DNA of 61,092 bases, from NCBI GenBank assembly GCA_023416655.1, contig JAEZHK010000057.1, forward strand, positions 1 to 61,092. Reading direction: 5' to 3'. Source of the DNA: Bacillota bacterium. GTDB taxonomy: Bacteria > Bacillota > Clostridia > Christensenellales > Aristaeellaceae. Below, in pieces: positions 41,601-50,600 of this stretch (positions are counted from its first letter, which is position 1; each line of letters begins with the position of its first letter). The notes beneath the pieces are model-generated. The model did no database searches. It was given only the letters and a program-made list of their open reading frames with translations, and had not been told where the DNA came from. The translations under genes and the position numbers were made by a program.

Positions 41601-44600
41601 GATGGCAGCGGCAAGATCGTCGTTTCTCCGGTGTCTCTGGGCGTCGCCTACCATGTCGAGGAGGTCGATCCCCCGGCCGATTACCTTTTGGGCGCCGTCA
41701 CCATCAAGGATTGCACGCTGTCCACGCCTTTTGAAGTCGGGCGTTTGAACTTTGCCAATGATCGGAAGCCGCAATTAAGCCTGACCAAGACACTTTACAA
41801 CCTGGCCACGCTGGCCACCACGAGCGGAAGCGGCGTCACCTTTGGCGTCTACCAGCTGACCGGCGGCAACACGTTTACCGCCGTGAACCCCGCGGTTTCG
41901 TTCACCACCAATTCCGGCGGCGCGGCGACCGCCTACCTTCCGGACGCGGGAACCTTCTATCTCAAAGAGACCTTCCCGGCGGGCGTCCTGAGGCCCGGCA
42001 TGGAGCCCGCCCTGTACCCTTCTTTCATCCAGGGCGATGACGGAAACCATTATTACGGCCCGATTACCGCAAGCCGGAACGCGACGGCCAGCGTCGCCAT
42101 CACCAACTCCCTCAACCGCGGCAGGATCGACATTACCAAGCGAAGCGTCAAATCGCCCCATGCCACGCTGAACGGCGCAAAGTTCACCATCAGCGTGACG
42201 CCGCCCGCCGGCGATACGGCGACCCAGGTGCTTCTGACCGCGCTCGGATTTACCGGGAGCGGCACCTATTCCTACGTCACCGCCGCGACCGCTGGCAGCG
42301 GCACCGTGTCGGTCGAAGGCATGCCGATCTACGCGTCGAACAACTCGGCGCTCGTCTACACGGTGACGGAAACGACGCCGCCCACAGGGTACTTCGCGGA
42401 TCCGACCAGCCAGACCGCCACCTTTGTGACGGCGACTGACCGCGTGTTCGAGATGACCTTCTCCAACACGCCCAAGGTTTCGCTCAGCGTGAACAAGGTG
42501 GGCGTGGACAAGTACGCCAGCAGGGCGCACGAGGTGCAGCTCCCGCTCGCCGGTGCGGTCCTGGATGTGTACAAAAAGACCGTGAACGGATCGAACGTCA
42601 CGCTGGCCTATGAGACGAACGCGACGACCAGCGCCGCCGGACAGGTGACCTTCTCAAACCTCGACGGCCTGTCTACCTATGTGATCTTCGAACGAACGCC
42701 GCCCGCCGGGTATGAACTGCCCGACGGAAAGAGCGTCCTCTCAAGCGCGGGCGCGCTGAACGGCACCTATTCAACCGACGCGTACAACGCGCTGCTGGCT
42801 TCCCACTACAGCACAGCGGAGTATAACTTCGCTTCGACCACAAACACCTCCTATACATACCCGAACAAGCTCGTCAACTACATTCCCTACGCGCAGTTCA
42901 GGCTGAACAAGTTCGACAGCGTGAATACAACCACGCCGCTCAATCACGCCAAGTACCGGCTGTTCTCAAGCCTTGTCTCCGCGGGGAACAAATCGTTCTC
43001 CCAGCTCCAGTCCGAAGGCGCCCTGACGGCCGAAGGCGTTACCTACGAGACCGGCAACGAGGCCGGGGCGTCCGGCTCGTTCCTCACCAACCCCCAGACC
43101 TACGGCAAGGTCTATTGGCTGTACGAAACCGCCGCGCCGTCGGGCTACATCCTGCCCGGGACGGACGACAGCCGCGTTATCGGCCCGCTGACGCCCGAAG
43201 GCACCGGCTGGGGCACCTACTACACGAAGAACGGTTTGACCACGGTCTCCGCCTACAATACGGCGCAGGGCGGCGGCGGCACCGGCTCGGAGCGTTACCT
43301 GCAGATTGAGATCAACAAGATTTTGAACAGCACCGGCGGGACGTTCATCAAGAACCTGCCGGGCGCGAAGTTTGAACTGTGGCTTGCGGACGGAACGAGC
43401 GTGCCCGTCCTGTACATCGGCGCCATGACCACGGGTGCGGACATGGGCAAGTATTCCGACCCCGGCCAGATCGCCTCCGTCGCGGGCCGCGCGATCTCCG
43501 AATCCTTCGACATGGCCGCACTGTACGCCGACCTCACCTACGGACAGTACGTCACGCGGACCGGTTCATTGGGCGCGTACGACTACAGCGCCCGGTTCGT
43601 GCTCAAGGAGACGGCCTACCCCAAGGACGCGACGCCGCAAAAGAGCCAGTGGGCGCTGACCGCCTCCACCGCCGGAGCGGCCTACACGGTCAACACGTAC
43701 TACACCGGCGGCAATTCGATCCCCAACATCCAGACGCTGAAAATCCCCGTGCGCGTCCGCAAGGTGGGTTACAATGTTGCCTCACCGGCCACCCTGACCC
43801 CGCTTCAGGGCGTTGTCATCGGCATCTTCAGTACCTCGAACGCCGAACTGATGCGGGGCACCACCGACCAGGACGGCTACGTATCCTTCCTTGTGGATCC
43901 CTCGGCCAGCTACTACGCCAAGGAAATCACCGCCATCGCGGGGTACGATAAGCCCGCGACCAACCGGTTCGACTTCACCGCGGGCACCTACGGCACGACG
44001 GTCGCTGACATCCTGATCACCAATCCCCTGTACCGCAAGCTCACCGTCGTCAAGCGGGACCCGAACGGGAACACCGTGGCGAACGCGAAATTTAGAATCC
44101 TGAAGTCCGACGGCACCCAGATCAAGGATTCGAACGGCGCGTTGATCACCCCTGACACCATCACCACCGACGCCAATGGATCGGCTTCCATCATGCTGCC
44201 CGCCGGGACCTACCGGGTGGACGAGCAGTCCATCGGCGCGCACAACCTCTCGGCCACCGAGCAGGCATACTTCAAACTGGTCAACCCCAGCGCGAACGCC
44301 TTCGCCCTGACCGCCGCGAACACGGCGGAGTTTACGCTGAACGTGACCAACCCGGCCACGGGCGCGCTCAACCTGACAAAGACCGACGACGCGGGCGCGG
44401 TGATGGGGAACGTCGCCTTCGCTGTCCAGTTCAAGGCCTTCGCGTCGCTCGCGGAATCCCCTCCGTCCTATAATGACGCGGGCTTCTCCTCCACCGGCGA
44501 CTGGCTGGCTGGCTTCGCCGGAACCGCCACCTGGACGACCGACGCGAATGGTTTCATCGTAAAGAACGGCCTGCTGCCCGGCTGGTACAAACTGACGGAG

Positions 44601-47600
44601 ACCGTGCCCACCGGGTATGTGTCCACAGGCGTTACGCCCTTCGTCGTCAAAGTGGCCGCCAAGGGCATCGGCCAGCCGGATTACGCGCCGGCCATCAAGA
44701 GCGTTGTCAACGCGCGCAAGGGCTACGTCACCCTGACAAAAAGTTTCCTGGAGCCGGTCACGCTCGAAAGCCTGCCGTCGACCGTGACGTTCAGGATCTA
44801 CACGGACGCGGCGAGGACCATCGCCGCAAGCCCCAGCTCGGTCGCGGTCACGGTTTCCGGCCGGACTTCTTCGGCCACCTTCGCGATTGATCCGGGCACC
44901 TACTACATCGCGGAGGAGAGCGGCGGCTGGTACGCCAGGTATTCGGTGAACGGCGGCGCGGAGCAGTGGCTTGATGCGTCCTTCCCAATCACTGTGGCCT
45001 CCGGCAACACCCAGATAAACGCCGTCCCGGCGACCGTTACAAACAACCTCCGGACCGCGACCGTCACGCTGAAGAAACTGGACGACGCGGCCGATCCCAA
45101 CCCGGTTGAGGGCGCCGCGTTCGCCATCTACTATCTGGACGATTCGTCCAGCAAGGTCTATCTGGGCGCGCCGGTGACGACGGGCGCGGACGGTATCGCG
45201 TCCCTGACGGTCACGCTGCCCAAGGCGCGGGTCATCCTGGACAGGACGACTTACTACCTGGAGGAAGTGTCCGCGCCGCCCCAGTACAAGCTGGCCGACC
45301 CGGTTGAGCTGACGCTGACGCCCGGCGCGTCGCTGAGCTTCGGGGACCTTGATGAACTCACCATCGTGGACGAGACCGCGCTGGTCATCGACCTCGTCAA
45401 GTACGGAAAAACCAGGGCGCACGCCGTGGAGGATCCGGCGACGCTGTCCGGCGCGACGTTTGAACTCTACAAGGTGGACACCGACGCCGGAACCGGTGTG
45501 CTGGTTGCCTCCGCCACCACGGACGCGGGCGGCGCGCTGCGCTTCGGCAACCTGCCCAAGTTGTCCGGCGCTTTCAAGTATTCCCTGCGCGAGAGCGCCA
45601 CGCCGACGACCCACGTTTCCGGCTCCTTGCAGCTGTATAACGGCGATGCGCAGCTCGGCGCGGAGTCCGTCAGCGTCGGCGGCAGCCAGCTTTCGCTCTA
45701 CCCGGTTGCGCAGGCCGAAAACAACGTGGCGCTTAAGGGCTACAATACGCCCAAGGGCTCTGTGGCCGTGCTCAAGTACAACTACATCGACCCGAAGAAC
45801 GCCTCCGCCGTGCCGCTGAACGCAACCTTCCAGATCAAAAACGCGCAGGGCGCGGTGGTCGGCACCGTCATGAGCAGCCAGCACCTGCCCGCGCACCCCA
45901 GTTGCCTCGACGGCGGCAACGTGACCTACACCGGCGGGAACTACTTCACCGGGACCAACGGCTTCTACTACAGCGCCGCGATCCTGAAAAACCTGGAGCC
46001 GGGCCAGTACACCGTGACCGAGACCGGCGCGGCCACGGGCTTCCTGCTGCCCGCGGGGACGGGCGCGTCCGACCCGTGGCGCACCAGCGCCACCGTCACG
46101 GTGGGGGACAACGGGGAAGCCGCGGTCACCTACTTCGCCAACGTGCCCAACACGTCCGTCAGTCCGCTCGTGCAGAAGTCGGTGTACGCGATCGGCGGCG
46201 TCCCGCTCGGCGGCGCGCCCGCCCAGATCAACTCTAGCCTACAGAAGGGCGAGCAGCGCATCACCTTTGAGATCACGAACATCGCCTCCACGCCTTCAAA
46301 CCTGTTCCTGCTGCCCATCGAGCAGCTGATCCTGGAGGACAAGACGCTGTCCTTCAAGGGCCTGAACCAGACCAGTCAGACCGTGGACGCGCAGGTGACC
46401 CATTTCGTCACCCAGGTCACCGTCGGCAAGGCCTCCTATCTGACGACGCCGCTGTCCAACCCGCCGTCCGGGGACGCCGCCAAGGTGACGGCCAAGGTCT
46501 ACGGCGTAAGCGGCGGCAGCCAGACGCTGGTGGCCACCGTCAACGTGACGAACGCGGCCCAGGCGGTCGCCTTCCCGGTGGATACCTACGGCGGCTTCCA
46601 GATTGTGTACACGGCTTCTGTCGGCGGGATGCTGCAGCCCGGCTTTGCGCTCGACCCTGTGCTGGCGGAGATGCGCTTTGTGCAGACCGACGACGCCTCC
46701 GTCGTGCCCGCGCGGGAGATCAAGAACACCGTAAACGCCAAGCTTACCTACCGGCTGGGTACCGATCAGTACGATTCCGGCTGGAAATTCGCCACGACCG
46801 CGGCCACCATAGTCCCGGATGAGGCGCTGCCAAGGGCGTCCATCGCAAAGACCGCGGTGAAGCTGGATGTCGTAAACGGCGTGCGCAATGAGGTGAACCC
46901 CGGCTCGCCGGACGTCATCGTCCAGCCGGGCGACTGGCTGCGCTACAAGGTCACGCTCACGAACGAGTCCGACCTGCCGATCGAAAATCCCGTCCTCGTC
47001 GACAAACTCCCGGCGATGCTGGGAGTGGATCTGGCCAATGTGAGCTACGCGACCACGTCGTCCGGGCTGACCGCCCATAACCCCGGAAGCTATACGGACG
47101 GCGACGGCGTATCCTACGTGTACCTGAACCTCACCGGCTCGCTCGCGGCGCACAAGAGTGTGACGATGACCATTGACGGCACGGTCCGCCTGAACTCGGT
47201 CGTGACCAACCTGAGCGCGATTGAGAACAACGCCTATGCCGCCTCCACCGCCAGGGTCAAGAAGAACGTGCTCAACCCCTGTGGAACGCCCTTCACCGAT
47301 GTCAACGGCGTACTGCCCGCGAACCTCCTCGACGGCAGCGCGCTGGGCGGCGCAACCGGCGAGAGCTATCAGGCAATCGCCGCAACCAAGACCGTCGGCC
47401 TCATGCAGACCAGCGAGCTCAAGATCTACAAGATGGTCGCGGCCGATGTTAGCGGGATGGGCAACTACGCCTCCGCCGATGAGTACGCTATCGCCAACGT
47501 CCGGGACGGCAGCGGCAAGGGCCTGATCAAGTACCAGATCGTCATCGTCAACGGCAGCACCACCACCCCCGCGACGAAGGTGCGCATGGTCGACCGCATG

Positions 47601-50600
47601 CCCGTCATCGGCGATACCGCCACGAACGGGCTCAGCAGGCTTTCCAGGTGGCCGGTCGCCTTCGGCGGAAACGTGACGGCGGTGGACGATACCGGGACGT
47701 CGGTCTACTTCAAGCTGTACTCGAACACCGGCGCCCTCAGCACGACGGAACTGATGAACGCGGCCAAGAACGGGCCTACCGGCTGGTCCAGCGGCGCGGG
47801 CGAAAGCTCGAAGGCCATCCTCCTGGACTTCAGCAAGAACGCCGCAGGCCAGAATTACAGCCTGAAGCCGGGCGGCAAGATCATCATCACCTATACCGCC
47901 TGGGCGCCGCACAGGGACCTGGGCGAGGAGACGCTGGACGACTACTACTTCGAGGCGTCCGTCAACGACGCGGGCGTGGCGGTGGACGGCGCCCTTACGG
48001 TGTACAGCGGCCCGGCCAAGGTTGTGCTGATGCCCGAGCCGGTCTCTATCGGCAACCGCGTCTGGATCGACAAAAACATGAACGGCGTCCAGGACGGAAG
48101 TTCGATTGACGACCCCGCGCACCTCACCGGCGAGCCTTCCTACACCGGCGGCGGCATCACCGTCTCGCTGATGAAGTATTTCAACAGCGACGTAAGCGCC
48201 TCGGTTGCCGGCTCAACCAGCCTCGACGGCAGCGGCTTCTACCAGTTCAGCGGCCTGACCCCGGCGGACCTCAAGAGCGGCGTGACGCTGGCCGAAGCCT
48301 ACGACGCGCAGGGCAATATCCTGAACAGCAAGCTCAAGGGCAGCGGCCGCGTGTCCTATCAGCTGAAGGTCACCGGCGTCCCGGACGGCTACTTCGTCAC
48401 CGCGCCGTTTGCCTTGAACGGCGGCGTCGCGCCAAACCACGAGACGGGCTCCGGGCGCGAGAGCGACAACAACTTCTCAAAGTCCGGCGACACCTGGCTC
48501 TCCGAGAAATTCTACCTGCCGCCCGGCCAAAGCAGCCTCTCTTTTGACCTGGGCCTTTGCCGTGTGCGCGACCTGGAAATCGAAAAGCGTGGCAGCGACA
48601 ACGCGCCGCTCTCCGGCGTAGCGTTCTCCGTCTATGGTCCGTTCACGGCGGGAGAGCTGACGGCGGGCGTCACGGTGGGCGAGGGCAACAAGGTCACGAC
48701 TCTCACGACCGACGCAAGCGGCATGGCGAGCCTTGTCAGTACGCCCGCCAAGTACCTGAACTACTACGACGGCTACGTGGTGGTGGAGACCAACCCGGCG
48801 GCGCACTTCGACGCCACGCAGCTTCAGGCGACCGGCGGGAATCCCGCGGCTTCCACCCTCTACAGCGTTACCGGCGGCGTGATCGATGGCAAGAACTACT
48901 TCGTGTTGCCGCCCAAGACAGGCCAGGAAGCCCGAAAGGATACCGTGGGCGTCGTCAACCAGTACGTGGCGGGTGGTTCGGTGACCATCGAGGGCAGCAA
49001 GGCGCTAACCGGCCGCGCGCTGCAGCCGGGCGAATTCAGCTTCACGCTGACCGATGTGACGGACCCGGAGAACTCCTCGTCCGTATCCACGACCAACGAC
49101 GCGTCCGGCGCGTTTTCCTTCGACCTTGAATACGAACTCGGCGACATTGGCGTCCACACCTACAAAGTGGCGGAGGTCCCGGGCGGCGTCGCCAACCATA
49201 CCTACGATGAAACGGTCTATACCGTGACCGTCACGGTTTCGGACAGCAGCCTGCGGGACGGCGTACTGAACGTCGAGAAGGAGATCACCCATACCGACGA
49301 AACGCAGCCCAGCGCGCCGGCCGCGGCGATCGCGTTCCTGAACGGGTACGCGGACACCATCAGCGAGACGCTCTCCGGCACGAAGGCGCTGACAGGCCGC
49401 GCGATTGAGGACGGCGACTTCTCCTTCCAGCTCACCGATGTGACGGACGAAGAGAATCCGGTGGTTCTGAACACAGTCGAAAACGACGGCGAGAGCTTCC
49501 AGTTCCCGGCGCTGGATTACGACCAGGGCGACATCGGGAAGACCTTCGCCTACGAAGTGACGGAGGTGGACGGCGGCATCGCCAACCATGAGTACGACGA
49601 CACGGTGTACAGAGTGACCATCGCCATCGGGTATGACGCGGACACGGGCGAGCTGACGAAGGCGGTCACGACGTACAGGGATGAAGTGTCGCAGGATGGC
49701 GGCGTGCTGGCTTTCTCGAACACCTATGCGGCCACCATCAGCCATACGCTCTCCGGCAAGAAGACGCTGACGGGCCGCGCGATTGCGGACGGCGACTTCT
49801 CCTTCCAGCTCACAGACGTCACGGACGAGCAGAACCCGGTAGACCTGAGCACGGTTCAGAACGTCGGTGGTAACTTCCAGTTCACGGCGCTGGCGTACGA
49901 CCAGGGCGACATCGGCAAGACCTTCGCCTACGAAGTAACGGAGTTGGACGGTGGCGTCGGAAACCATGTCTACGACGACACGGTGTACAGGGTGACCGTC
50001 GCCATCGGGTACGACGAGGACACAGGCGAACTGACGAAGACGGTCACGACGGAAAAGGACGATGTGCCGCAGGACGGCGGGCTGTTGACGTTCGCGAACA
50101 CCTATGCGGACAGCATCAGCCATACGCTTTCCGGCACCAAGACGCTGACGGGCCGCGCGATCGCGAATCGGGACTTCTCCTTCAGGCTCACTGATGTGAC
50201 CAACAGCGCAAGCCCGGTGGACGTGAGCACGGTTCAGAACCTTGGCGGGAGCTTCCAGTTCCCGGCGCTGATGTACGACCAGGACGACATCGGCAAGACT
50301 TTCACTTACAGGGTTTCCGAGCTCAACCGCGGTGTCGCCAACCACGGATATGACGGCACGGTGTACACGGTGAGTATCGCCATCGGGTACGACGCGGCCA
50401 CGGGCGAGTTGACAAAGGTGGTCGCCACGCAAAAAAATGGCGCGCCGCAGAACGGCAACGCGCTGGCGTTCGCAAACACCTATGCGGGCACCATCAGCCA
50501 TACGCTTTCCGGCATCAAGACGCTGGCGGGCCGCGCGATCGCGAACGGGGAATTCTCCTTCAAACTCACCGACGTGACCAACAGCTTGAGCCCTGTGGAC